The notes under the pieces were generated by a model, which was not told where the DNA came from, made no database searches, and was given only the letters and a program-made list of their open reading frames with translations. A stretch of DNA of 64,000 nucleotides, taken from VAZQ01 sp036557705. GTDB taxonomy: Bacteria; Pseudomonadota; Alphaproteobacteria; Rhizobiales; Xanthobacteraceae. The stretch is from contig DATBHB010000075.1 in assembly GCA_036557705.1 (NCBI GenBank), forward strand, positions 1-64,000, given 5' to 3'. The translations under genes were made by a program, and so were the position numbers. This document shows, piece after piece, positions 50,492-58,775 of the stretch (the stretch's first letter is position 1; every line of letters starts with the position of its first letter).

Positions 50492-51445
50492 ATGTACAAC
50501 TACGATTTCTCGAAATACCAAGGGTTGTTCATCCCGACGGTAACGCCCTTCGACGCCTCGGGCGAACTCGATCTCAAGAGCCTCGCGCGCGTGGCCGGTT
50601 ACCAGGCTTCGATCCCCGGGGTGGCGGGTCTCGTTTCCTGCGCCCGCATCGGCGAAGGCTCGGTGCTGCGTCCTGAGGAAAAGCTGAAGATCTACGACGT
50701 GCTGGGCGGCGTTGCCCGCGAGCATGGAAAAGTGCATACCGCGGCGATCACGCCACAGTCGACCGGCGAAGCGATCGAGCTCGTGCGTTCACTGGAGAAA
50801 ATGCCGGTCGATGCGGCGATGATCTTTCCACCCCTGCTGTTTGCCTGGGGCAAGGTGGGCGGCGAACTCAAGGTCCGCTTCTACGAAGACCTGGTGAATG
50901 CCACCGCAATGCCGATCACGCTGTTTCAAATTCCGGTTGCGAGCTACTGGTACGATCCCGATACGATCTGCCGCATCGCTTCGCTCAAGCACGTCGTCTC
51001 ATTCAAGGAGGCCTCGTTCAACCAGGACCTGTTCGCGGAAACTTGCCGCCGGCTCAAGCAAAGCAATTCACAGATGCGCGTTCTCACCGGTAACGACCGG
51101 TTCGTCGGCAAGAGCTATGAACTCGGTGCCGTCGGGGCGCTGATCGGGATGGCCAATGTGGCGCCGGATCAATGGGCGGAACTCGATCACGCCGGCCGCG
51201 CCGGCGATTTTGGCCGCGCGCTCCAGTTGCAGGATGAGCTTTCGCCAATGAGCGATATTATCTTCGGCGAGCCCATCGTCGAGGCAGTGGCGCGCATCAA
51301 AGCCGTTCTGCGCAATGAAGCGCTGATCGCGCACGATTACGTGCGGCCGCCCCAGATCGGCATCGGCGCTGCCGAAAAAGCGGAGTTGCTCAAGCGCTAC
51401 ACCGCGCTGCGCGCCATGGCGCCGGCGCAGCGCCGGGCTGTGTGA
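50492..51445 (+). CDS. Dihydrodipicolinate synthase/N-acetylneuraminate lyase-family aldolase
   Basis: A 317-residue TIM-barrel lyase. GLFIPTVTPFDASGELDLKSL is the family start, VAGLVSCARIGEG replaces the classical GTTGE phosphate/carboxylate loop, ITLFQIPVASYWYD holds the usual Tyr position region, and VVSFKEASF contains the Schiff-base lysine. The unusual loop suggests a substrate other than aspartate semialdehyde. ATG 50492 follows GGGAGG. It follows the amidohydrolase and is convergent with the dehydrogenase, ending 2 bp from it. Confidence 0.88.
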   Translation: MYNYDFSKYQGLFIPTVTPFDASGELDLKSLARVAGYQASIPGVAGLVSCARIGEGSVLRPEEKLKIYDVLGGVAREHGKVHTAAITPQSTGEAIELVRSLEKMPVDAAMIFPPLLFAWGKVGGELKVRFYEDLVNATAMPITLFQIPVASYWYDPDTICRIASLKHVVSFKEASFNQDLFAETCRRLKQSNSQMRVLTGNDRFVGKSYELGAVGALIGMANVAPDQWAELDHAGRAGDFGRALQLQDELSPMSDIIFGEPIVEAVARIKAVLRNEALIAHDYVRPPQIGIGAAEKAELLKRYTALRAMAPAQRRAV

Positions 51446-51447
51446 CG

Positions 51448-52263
51448 CTACGACATCAGCGCCTTCATCCGCTCCTGATTGAGGTGCTTCACCAGTTGGT
51501 CGACGAGGCCGGCGAGCGGCATCGGCATCTTGGCGCTCTGCGCCAGATCGAGCGCGACGTCCATGTCTTTCTCGGCCCATTTGCCGGTGCTCTTGCCCCA
51601 GCGCGAGAGCGACCAATTCGAGCCGCTGCCGTGGCCGAGCGCCTCGATGAGCCGCGGGATGTCCATGCCGAGCTTCTTGGCGAAGGAGAGCGATTCGAAA
51701 TTGGCCACCATGCAGGCCCACAACAACATGTTGTTGATGGTCTTGGTGATCTGGCCGGCGCCGAGCGCGCCGACATGGAGCACCGCTTTGCTGAAGGCTT
51801 CGATCGCCGGGCGCGCCTTGGCGACCGCGGCTTCATCGCCGCCTACATAGGCAACCACTTGGCCGTTATCCATCGCCTCCTGTCCAAGCACGAGCGGCAC
51901 GTCGATAACGGCGATGCCCTTGGGCGCCGCAATTTCCGCCAGTTCGCGGCAGGTTTCCGGCGAGCAGGAGGACGCAATCGCGATCACCGATCCAGGCGCC
52001 AGCACGTTGAGGAGACCCGAGCGCTCGATCACGTCGTGAATCTGCTCGTCGTTCGCCACCATGACGAACACGACTTCGGCTCCCTTTCCGGCGTCCGCCA
52101 CTGAGGCGCAAGTCCGCATGCCCTGGGCTTTGGCCCGGCCGGCAGCATCGGGGCTGATGTCGTAGCCGGTCACGTCGAATCCCTTCCTGACCATGTGCTT
52201 GCCCATTTGCAGCCCCATGGCGCCGAGCCCAATCATCGCCGTTCGGTTCACAGTTTTTGCCAT
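51448..52263 (-). CDS. 3-hydroxyisobutyrate dehydrogenase-family NAD(P)-dependent oxidoreductase
   Basis: A 271-residue beta-hydroxyacid dehydrogenase. The nucleotide fold is AMIGLGAMGLQMGKHMVRKGFDV; VFVMVANDEQI and DVPLVLGQEAM cover the substrate loop (normally DAPVSGG); the catalytic lysine is in GAGQITKTINNMLL. It reduces or oxidises a short hydroxyacid or semialdehyde, plausibly the product of the neighbouring aldolase or decarboxylase. RAYT-related debris lies upstream of it. Confidence 0.9.
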   Translation of the reverse strand: MAKTVNRTAMIGLGAMGLQMGKHMVRKGFDVTGYDISPDAAGRAKAQGMRTCASVADAGKGAEVVFVMVANDEQIHDVIERSGLLNVLAPGSVIAIASSCSPETCRELAEIAAPKGIAVIDVPLVLGQEAMDNGQVVAYVGGDEAAVAKARPAIEAFSKAVLHVGALGAGQITKTINNMLLWACMVANFESLSFAKKLGMDIPRLIEALGHGSGSNWSLSRWGKSTGKWAEKDMDVALDLAQSAKMPMPLAGLVDQLVKHLNQERMKALMS

Positions 52264-52311
52264 TTCATCGTCTCCAACTCTGGGTCGTTGTGCACGGGCC
52301 GGGATGCATGA

Positions 52312-52497
52312 TAGGGGCGGATTTCAAACTCGCCCTGGTGCGACAAACACGGACCGTGATGGTTACGCACCATCGCGATTAAAGCTTTGGATCGCATTCG
52401 CGCTTACATCGCAAACAATCCTGTGCGGTGGGCGGTCACCCTGACATATCACGCGAGCGGCGTATGCCGAGGCAGGGCGGGTTTGAAACCCGCCCCT
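52312..52497. repeat. GGGCGGGTTTGAAACCCGCCC repeat pair enclosing transposase debris
   Basis: The left half TAGGGGCGGATTTCAAACTC and the right perfect palindrome GGGCGGGTTTGAAACCCGCC (from 52475) resemble REP sequences. Between them is a short fragment of a REP-associated tyrosine transposase. The element occupies the 275-bp gap between the dehydrogenase and hydantoinase B genes. Confidence 0.75.
52360..52425 (+). pseudogene. Relic of a REP-associated tyrosine transposase (RAYT) C-terminus
   Basis: The frame reads ALDRIRAYIANNPVRWA, matching the conserved C-terminal helix of Y1_Tnp/RAYT transposases (RIRxYIxxNPxxW). About 22 codons remain, with a stop just upstream and no start; the catalytic HUH part is absent. 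Its position between REP-like palindromes fits a remnant of the element that spread them. Confidence 0.6.
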
Positions 52498-52538
52498 ACA
52501 AGTCCCCCAATTTGTGCCCGCCTTGCGACGCCCGAGAA

Positions 52539-54263
52539 CTACCCAGTTCGCTTTGCTTTCGTTCCCGCCTCATCGACGATCCATTGCTCGCCGTCGCGCT
52601 TGAGCACGACTGCGTATTCGCGCTCGGCGGCCTCCGGCGAAACGTAGCCCTCGCGCACATCCGCGAGCACGCGCTCGCCCTCGCGCTGCACCGGATCGCC
52701 GCAGCCGCCGCCGCCGGGCGTATCGAGGCGGAATATGTCGCCGGCTTTGAGCGGATAATCGGCGTAGCGGGTCGGCAGGCGTTTGGCGTCTTTGCTGTCC
52801 GGATTGATCCAGATTGCGCCGGGGCGGCCGGTCTTGCCGCCGGCGATGCCATTCGGCGGGATGATGTGCTTCATCGAGCGGATTGAAAAGCGCGCATCTT
52901 CGAGGTTGAGATATTCGCGGCGAATGCCGAGCCCGCCGCGAAAGGTGCCGGCGCCGCCGGAATCCCTGATCAGTTCGAAGCGCCGGATGCGGGTCGGGAA
53001 CTCGCTTTCGATGATCTCGACCGGCGCGATCATGGCGTTGCTCTGATTGACGGTGATGCCGGAGGCGCCATCCTTGGTGGCGCGGGCGCCGGCGCCGCCG
53101 GCGATGATCTCATATTGCACATAGCCCTTGCCGGTGTAGGTGCTTCGGCCGCCGAGCACGATCGAGCGGCTGCCGCTGCCGTCGGCGCGCACCCTCGCGG
53201 GCACGATGTTGCTCAATGCCGCATAGACCGCGTCGACGAGCGCATGCACGGTCGGGTTGTAAGTATTGACAGGCGCCGGAAACCGCGGATTGAGCACGCT
53301 TCCTTCCCGCGCCGTGATGGAGAATGCGCGAAGGAGGCCCTGGCTCACGAAGGTGTGCGGGTCAATGAGTGAGATGAGGCAATAGGCGCAAGCTGCCTGA
53401 ACCAGCGGCGGGCGGACATTGGCGGGACCCTTGGTCTGGTCGGCCGAGCCGCTGAAATCGAAATGGATGCTCTCGCCTCGCTTGTCGACGACGACATGGA
53501 TGCGGACCGGCCGTTCGAGATCGACGCCGTCGTCATCGACGAACCGCTCCGCTTCGAAGCGGCCGTCGGGCCATTCCGCCAGGGTTTGCCGCAAAGTCCG
53601 CTCCGACATTTCGAACAGGCGGTCGAAGCACGCGAGAATTTTCGTGCGGCCGTATTTGGCCACGAGCCCGTTGACGCGTTTTTCACCCAGCCGGTCGGCG
53701 CCGAGCTGGCCGCGGATGTCGCCCAGAACGAGTTCGGGCGTCCGGCTGTTGGCGCCGATGATGCGCTCGATATCGAGGAGCGGCTTGCCGGCGCGCCAAT
53801 AGCGCACCGCCGGAAGGTGCAGCCCCTCGTTGAAGATTTCGCGTGCCTGGCCCGAGCAGCTTCCCGGAACCGGGCCGCCGATGTCACTCTTGTGCGCGAT
53901 CGAGCCGCAGAAGCCGAACAGCGCGCCCTCGCAGAATACCGGGCTGATCACGCAGATGTCGGGCGCGTGCGGGCTGCCGCCTTGGTAGGGGTGATTGATC
54001 AGGAAGGCGTCGCCCTCAGCGATCGAATCGCCAAATTCGGCGATGACAGCGCCACAGCAGGCCGGAAACGCGCCGATGTGGAGCGGCAGCACCACATGCT
54101 GCGCCACCACTTCGCCCTTGGCGTTCATAAGGGCGCAGGAGGCATCCTGCGACTCGCGAACGATCGTCGAGAAGCCGGTGCGAAACAGCGAATTCTGCAT
54201 CTCCTGCACGATGCCGGAGAGCGAAGCCTTCACCACTTCAAGATCGACAGCATCAATGTGCAT
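52539..54263 (-). CDS. hyuB: Hydantoinase B/oxoprolinase-family subunit
   Basis: A 574-residue HyuB-type protein. The start DAVDLEVVKASLSGIVQEMQNSLFRTGFS, FLINHPYQGGSPHAPDICVISPVF, GSIAHKSDIGG, FDFSGSADQTKGPANV and DTPGGGGCGDP at the C-terminus are standard landmarks. With HyuA it forms an ATP-dependent hydantoinase, oxoprolinase or carboxylase-like enzyme acting on cyclic amides. It lies downstream of hyuA on the same strand, but a repeat of 131 bp lies between them. Confidence 0.92.
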   Translation of the reverse strand: MHIDAVDLEVVKASLSGIVQEMQNSLFRTGFSTIVRESQDASCALMNAKGEVVAQHVVLPLHIGAFPACCGAVIAEFGDSIAEGDAFLINHPYQGGSPHAPDICVISPVFCEGALFGFCGSIAHKSDIGGPVPGSCSGQAREIFNEGLHLPAVRYWRAGKPLLDIERIIGANSRTPELVLGDIRGQLGADRLGEKRVNGLVAKYGRTKILACFDRLFEMSERTLRQTLAEWPDGRFEAERFVDDDGVDLERPVRIHVVVDKRGESIHFDFSGSADQTKGPANVRPPLVQAACAYCLISLIDPHTFVSQGLLRAFSITAREGSVLNPRFPAPVNTYNPTVHALVDAVYAALSNIVPARVRADGSGSRSIVLGGRSTYTGKGYVQYEIIAGGAGARATKDGASGITVNQSNAMIAPVEIIESEFPTRIRRFELIRDSGGAGTFRGGLGIRREYLNLEDARFSIRSMKHIIPPNGIAGGKTGRPGAIWINPDSKDAKRLPTRYADYPLKAGDIFRLDTPGGGGCGDPVQREGERVLADVREGYVSPEAAEREYAVVLKRDGEQWIVDEAGTKAKRTG

Positions 54264-54285
54264 TGGTTAGGCCGGGCATTGAACC

Positions 54286-54416
54286 GTAGGGTGGGCAAAG
54301 GCGTACGCGCCTTAGCGCGTGCGCCGTGCCCACGCGGACGTGCACGCGTGGGCACGGCGCTCTTTTCTACGCGTGGCGCGGTTCGTACGTGTTGATCGCG
54401 CCTTTGCCCACCCTAC
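54286..54416. repeat. GTAGGGTGGGC-type palindromic repeat, copy 7, between hyuA and hyuB
   Basis: Perfectly inverted ends GTAGGGTGGGCAAAGGCG and CGCCTTTGCCCACCCTAC enclose GTGCCCACGCG modules and the CTCTTTTCTACG segment also seen in copy 3. It lies within the hyuAB transcription unit and could form a large hairpin in its RNA. Confidence 0.92.
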
Positions 54417-54440
54417 ACGTTTGAGCCCGATCGAAGCACA

Positions 54441-56495
54441 TCATTTCTCCGCCGTAATAATCAAATTCTTCCATTCGTCCACGCGCGCAGTCTGGCCCGG
54501 GTAGATGACCGTCGTGCAGTCGAACTGATCGAGGATGGCGGGGCCGCGCAAGGCGAGGCCCACATCCAGCCGCTGGCGCTGATAGACCGGGCAATCGATG
54601 GTCTCGCCGTCCATGCGCAATCGCCTTTTCTCGCGCAGCGCATCGGCGAGGCTTGTCCCGGCGCGCTTGAATTTCGGCATTTCGACCGGCGGCACGAGGC
54701 CGAGCCCCCGCACCCGGTAGGAAACGATTTCGACCGGCTCTTCGGGCGCCATATGGCCGAACATCGCGCGGTGCAGTTCATCGAAGCGCCGGCGCAGGCT
54801 GTCGAGTCCGCCCGCGTCCTCGCGATACGCCATCGTAACCTCGTAGCCCTGGCCGGCATAGCGCATGTCGAGCGCACGCTCGATGCGGACCGCGTCGTTC
54901 GCAAAACCGTCCTGATGCAGCTCCTCTGCGGCAAGCTTTTCCAGAGCCGCGAACATCGCTTGCACATCCTGCGCGGTGAGTTCGCTCAAAAGCGAGAGTC
55001 TCGACTGGATGTGGTCGTGCTTGACGTCCGACATGATCAGGCCGATTGCCGAATAGACGCCCGGATAGAGCGGAACGATCACGCCGGCCATGCCGAGATC
55101 GCGAGCGATGCGGCCGGCATGTACCGGGCCGGCGCCGCCGAAGGCGAGCAGCATGAAGTCACGCAGATCGTGCCCGCGCATGGTGGAGATCGCCTTGATG
55201 GCTTCCTCCATTTTGACATCGATGATCGCAACGATGCCTTCTGCCGCCTGTTCTATCCCCATGCCAAGCGGCTGCGCGACCTCGGTCGCGACCGCCGCGC
55301 GAGCCATGCCGACATCGAGCTGCATTTTTCCGCCGAGAAAATTGTCAGCGGAAAGATGCCCCGTCACCAGGTTGCAGTCCGTGATTGTCGGCAGTGTGCC
55401 GCCGCGCCCGTAGCAGGCGGGCCCCGGTATCGCGCCGGCGCTGTCGGGGCCGACCTGGAGCACTCCAAAGCGGTCGACGCGCGCAATCGTGCCGCCGCCG
55501 GCGCTCACGGTATTGATGTCCATCATCGGCACGGCAATATCGCGGCCTTCGATCTTGCCGCGGCTCGCCACGAACGGCTCGCCGTCCTTGATCAGGGCGA
55601 CGTCGCAGGACGTGCCGCCCATGTCGAAGGTGATGATGTTCTGGAACCCGGTCATCCGGCAGGCATAGGCGCCGGCCGTCACCCCGCCGGCGGGCCCTGA
55701 AAGCACCGTCGTCACCGCCTTGCGGGCTGCCGCCGCGAACGTCGCCATGCCGCCGTTCGATTGCATGATGAATTTTTGCGGCGTGGCGATGCCGGCGTCG
55801 GCAAGCCGGCGGTCGAGCTGCGCGATATAGCGCGCGAGGACCGGCTGGAGATAGGCATTGATAACCGTCGTGCTCAGCCGGTGATATTCGCGGATCTGCG
55901 GCACCACATCGCAAGAGAGCGAAATGCTCACCCCAGGGATTTCCTCCTGCGCAATCTCGCGCACGCGCACTTCGTGCGCCGGATAAAGGAATGAAAACAA
56001 CAGGCAGACGGCAAGCGACTCGATGCGCTCTCCCGCGAGCGCCCGCAGCGTCTGCCGCAGCGCCTCCTCGTCCAGCTCGCGCAGCTTCCTGCCGCGGAAA
56101 TCGACGCGCTCGCGCGCCTCACCGGTGCGGCTCTGCGGCACGAGCATCGCCGGCTTATCGTACATGACGTCAAATAGCGCCGCCCCGTAGGGCCGCGCCT
56201 GCTCGCCCACCGGATAGATGCCGCGAAATCCTTCGGTGACGAGAAGACCGGCCCGTGCTCCCTTGCCTTCGAGCAGCGCGTTGGTGCCGACCGTCGTACC
56301 GTGGCAGAAAAAAGAGATCTCCTCGGGCCGCACGCCGCGGCCGATCAGCATTTCGATGCCGTGGAGGATCGCGCGCGAGGGATCGTCCGGGGTCGAGGGG
56401 ACCTTTGAGATCGAGACCTCGCCGGTCGATTCATCGAGATAGACGAAATCCGAGAACGTCCCGCCGGTATCGACCGTCACGCGGTAGCGAGCCAT
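54441..56495 (-). CDS. hyuA: Hydantoinase A/oxoprolinase-family subunit
   Basis: A 684-residue HyuA-type protein with an actin-like ATPase start VTVDTGGTFSDFVY, the HGTTVGTNALLEGKGARAGL box, VLSGPAGGVTAGAYACR, FDMGGTSCDVALI, GGGTIARVD and GGAGPVHAGRIA. It is the ATP-using partner of HyuB. It starts 206 bp after the EutA-like gene on the same strand; the gap is filled by GTCATCC-type hairpins. Confidence 0.93.
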   Translation of the reverse strand: MARYRVTVDTGGTFSDFVYLDESTGEVSISKVPSTPDDPSRAILHGIEMLIGRGVRPEEISFFCHGTTVGTNALLEGKGARAGLLVTEGFRGIYPVGEQARPYGAALFDVMYDKPAMLVPQSRTGEARERVDFRGRKLRELDEEALRQTLRALAGERIESLAVCLLFSFLYPAHEVRVREIAQEEIPGVSISLSCDVVPQIREYHRLSTTVINAYLQPVLARYIAQLDRRLADAGIATPQKFIMQSNGGMATFAAAARKAVTTVLSGPAGGVTAGAYACRMTGFQNIITFDMGGTSCDVALIKDGEPFVASRGKIEGRDIAVPMMDINTVSAGGGTIARVDRFGVLQVGPDSAGAIPGPACYGRGGTLPTITDCNLVTGHLSADNFLGGKMQLDVGMARAAVATEVAQPLGMGIEQAAEGIVAIIDVKMEEAIKAISTMRGHDLRDFMLLAFGGAGPVHAGRIARDLGMAGVIVPLYPGVYSAIGLIMSDVKHDHIQSRLSLLSELTAQDVQAMFAALEKLAAEELHQDGFANDAVRIERALDMRYAGQGYEVTMAYREDAGGLDSLRRRFDELHRAMFGHMAPEEPVEIVSYRVRGLGLVPPVEMPKFKRAGTSLADALREKRRLRMDGETIDCPVYQRQRLDVGLALRGPAILDQFDCTTVIYPGQTARVDEWKNLIITAEK

Positions 56496-56502
56496 GCTCG
56501 CC

Positions 56503-56660
56503 CGTCATCCTGAGGTGCGAGCATGCAGCCGTTTGGCTGCATGCTCGCCTCGAAGGATGACGCCCGCCGGTTCGGGATTTACACCCGCGGGATGCTGCGT
56601 GGCCGTCATCCTTCGAGGCTCGCCCGGCCAAAGAGGCCGGGCTCGCGCCTCAGGATGACG
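56503..56660. repeat. Two GTCATCC-type hairpin repeats
   Basis: Unit 1 (56503-56562): CGTCATCCTGAGG pairs with CCTCGAAGGATGACG around a perfect GCATGCAGCC/GGCTGCATGC stem. Unit 2 (56605-56660): CGTCATCCTTCGAGG pairs with CCTCAGGATGACG around CCCGGCC/GGCCGGG. They are a common intergenic palindrome type in Bradyrhizobium relatives. Confidence 0.88.
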
Positions 56661-56701
56661 GGAAACAGAGACGCGCGCCATACACGATTCCGATCACTAC
56701 C

Positions 56702-58252
56702 TCACGACGCTGCTGCCGCCGCCTGGTCGAGGCGTTCCGCTTGCCATTCCTTGCCGAGCGCGGCGGTGGTCGGGAAGATCAGCGACTTGATGACGACCGG
56801 CACGGCGCCCGAAGTCGGCAGCATGGTGCCGATGTCGATGTAATCGAAGTCCTTGAGCTCAAGGCCATCGACGGAGACGATCGCGTTCTCGATCCGCATC
56901 TCTTCGCGCAGGTGAATGCCGATGAGCCCGCCCACGTCGCCGTCGCCGGCCAGCACCAGGGGGTGACCGCGTTTGAGTATCTCGGCGAGGCCATCGACGG
57001 TGCCCTTGCAGAAGGCATCGAGACGGTGGAACGTCGCCGAGCCGCGCCAGGGGACGAAGACCGCGACCGGGCTTTTGCCCGCCGCAAGGTCGAGGCGCTT
57101 GAGCACGCCCTGGATAGCCGCCGATACCGCTGCGCGATCGATGGCCTCGTCTTCGAGCGGCATCGCCGGCGCGATCACAGGGACGTTGCGCAGCGGCAGC
57201 GCTTCGAGCGGCGAGACGAAAATGGTGCTGCCGCTGACCTGGGTGGTATATTGCGAAGCGCCAATGACGGTCGCCCGGATGCCTTCGTTCGAGCGCCCGA
57301 TCCGCGGTCCCCATTTCTCGACACGGCCGCGGATTTCCTGCGCCAGCACGGCGCCGAGATCGCCGAACGAAGTCGCTTCGCGGCCATAAATGTATTCGGC
57401 GACGCCGCCCGAAAAGGTGACCTCATCGATGTCGCCGCGGTGCTTGAGGGGATCAAGCCGACAGAGGTCATGGCCATCGAGCTTCGGCGTGCCGGCCGCC
57501 ATCGCCTCGAACAGCCGGTCCGCCATGCAGGCTGCTAACCTGCGCGCATCCTGCGCTGGGAGCTTGGCGCCGAGTTCGACTTTGATGCCCAGTTCTGCGC
57601 CGAACCGCCGGCCGGCTTCCTCGACGCGCACGATCGTGCCGCCTTCATCGCAGCATACGAGGCGCGCGCCGACGTCGACCGCGGTCAAATCGATCACCTG
57701 CCCGTCGCGGCATACCGCAATTTTGGAGGTGCCGCCGCCGACATCGACGTTCATCACCGTCGCCTTGTCGCGAATCGAGATCGCCACCGCACCCGATCCG
57801 TAGGCGGCCATCACGGTTTCCAGACTGTCGCCGGCGGAGACCGCGACCATTTTGCCGGCCTGTGCGGCGAACAGTTCTCCGATCTTGCGGGAGTTGCGCC
57901 GGCGCACGGCGACGCCGGTGAGGATCAGCGCTCCAGTATCGATCTCCTCGGGATCGACATTGGCCAGTTTGTATTGGCGCGCGATGAAGGCACCGAGCGC
58001 CTCGGCGTCGATCATTTCCTCGCGCTCGGTCGAATAGGGCGTCAACAGAATGTCCGATTGATAAAAAGTCTCGCGCTTGGTGACGACGTAGCGGCTGTCG
58101 AGCCGTTCGAGCACGATGCGCGAGAACACGAGATGCGAGGTCGACGACCCGATATCGACACCGACGCTGAGAACGACGATCTCGTCCTCGTCAACCAGCG
58201 AGCGTCCGGTGCTCGAAAAGAAAACTCGTCCTCCAACTGCTTCCTCAGTCAT
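56702..58252 (-). CDS. EutA-like ethanolamine ammonia-lyase reactivating factor homologue
   Basis: A 516-residue actin-like ATPase-fold protein. VLSVGVDIGSSTSHLVFSRI, GALILTGVAVRRRNSRKI, VSAGDSLETVMAAYGSGAV, NVDVGGGTSKIAVCRDGQV, FSGGVAEYIYGREATSFGDLG and GASQYTTQVSGSTIF are EutA landmarks. EutA re-activates the B12 enzyme ethanolamine ammonia-lyase (EutBC), yet no eutBC is within this window. The start at 58252 overlaps the preceding membrane-protein gene by 4 bp. It may serve a different B12 enzyme or have a role with the hydantoinase subunits. Confidence 0.85.
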   Translation of the reverse strand: MTEEAVGGRVFFSSTGRSLVDEDEIVVLSVGVDIGSSTSHLVFSRIVLERLDSRYVVTKRETFYQSDILLTPYSTEREEMIDAEALGAFIARQYKLANVDPEEIDTGALILTGVAVRRRNSRKIGELFAAQAGKMVAVSAGDSLETVMAAYGSGAVAISIRDKATVMNVDVGGGTSKIAVCRDGQVIDLTAVDVGARLVCCDEGGTIVRVEEAGRRFGAELGIKVELGAKLPAQDARRLAACMADRLFEAMAAGTPKLDGHDLCRLDPLKHRGDIDEVTFSGGVAEYIYGREATSFGDLGAVLAQEIRGRVEKWGPRIGRSNEGIRATVIGASQYTTQVSGSTIFVSPLEALPLRNVPVIAPAMPLEDEAIDRAAVSAAIQGVLKRLDLAAGKSPVAVFVPWRGSATFHRLDAFCKGTVDGLAEILKRGHPLVLAGDGDVGGLIGIHLREEMRIENAIVSVDGLELKDFDYIDIGTMLPTSGAVPVVIKSLIFPTTAALGKEWQAERLDQAAAAAS

Positions 58253-58743
58253 TCGATCCGCTCTTTTCTGCAGCTTTTGTTCCGTACGGCAAAATTCACC
58301 GCGTCGGCCCACCCTCTTGCGCTCGGCCAAGCAAATACTCCGACCCGGCCAAAATACCCGTTAAATTTGGCCGGCGGAGAGCGCAACAGCACCATGAAAG
58401 CCTGGCCCGGAACGCCGCGCCAAAATGGCTGCACGGCGACTTTGTCAACGTGCGATAATGGAAAGCTCCTGACACGAAACCTGTTCCTGTGGGTTATGAA
58501 ACCCTCGGTAAGGATCAGCTCTGAAGAGGTCAGGTGAGCGATACCGATTGCGGCCAGGATGCCGATCAAAACCGAAGCGAGCACCGGCAAAACAAAAAAA
58601 CTGCCCGCAACCCCATAGGCGATCGCCCCGATCGCGACGCCGCCGAGCAGAGTGATCGCTTCTTCAAAGCTCTGTACGTGGACCAGTTGCTTTTCTGGTT
58701 GCCCGGGCCTTTCATTGTGCACAGTGATACCGCCGCCCCCCAA
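58249..58743 (-). CDS. Two-helix membrane protein with a PH-like cytosolic domain, coupled to the EutA-like gene
   Basis: A 164-residue protein with two helices (about residues 29-66, LGGVAIGAIAYGVAG...VLASVLIGILAAIGIAHL) followed by ELILTEGFITHRNRFRVRSF and PLSHVDKVAVQPFWRGVPGQ, which resembles bacterial PH-like membrane proteins. The stop overlaps the EutA-like start (ATGA). The start is uncertain: TTG 58743 or GTG 58722, neither with a clear ribosome site. Function unknown. Confidence 0.6.
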   Translation of the reverse strand: MGGGGITVHNERPGQPEKQLVHVQSFEEAITLLGGVAIGAIAYGVAGSFFVLPVLASVLIGILAAIGIAHLTSSELILTEGFITHRNRFRVRSFPLSHVDKVAVQPFWRGVPGQAFMVLLRSPPAKFNGYFGRVGVFAWPSARGWADAVNFAVRNKSCRKERIE

Positions 58744-58775
58744 CCGTTCTTATCCCCATCGCTGTGCCGGCCCTT

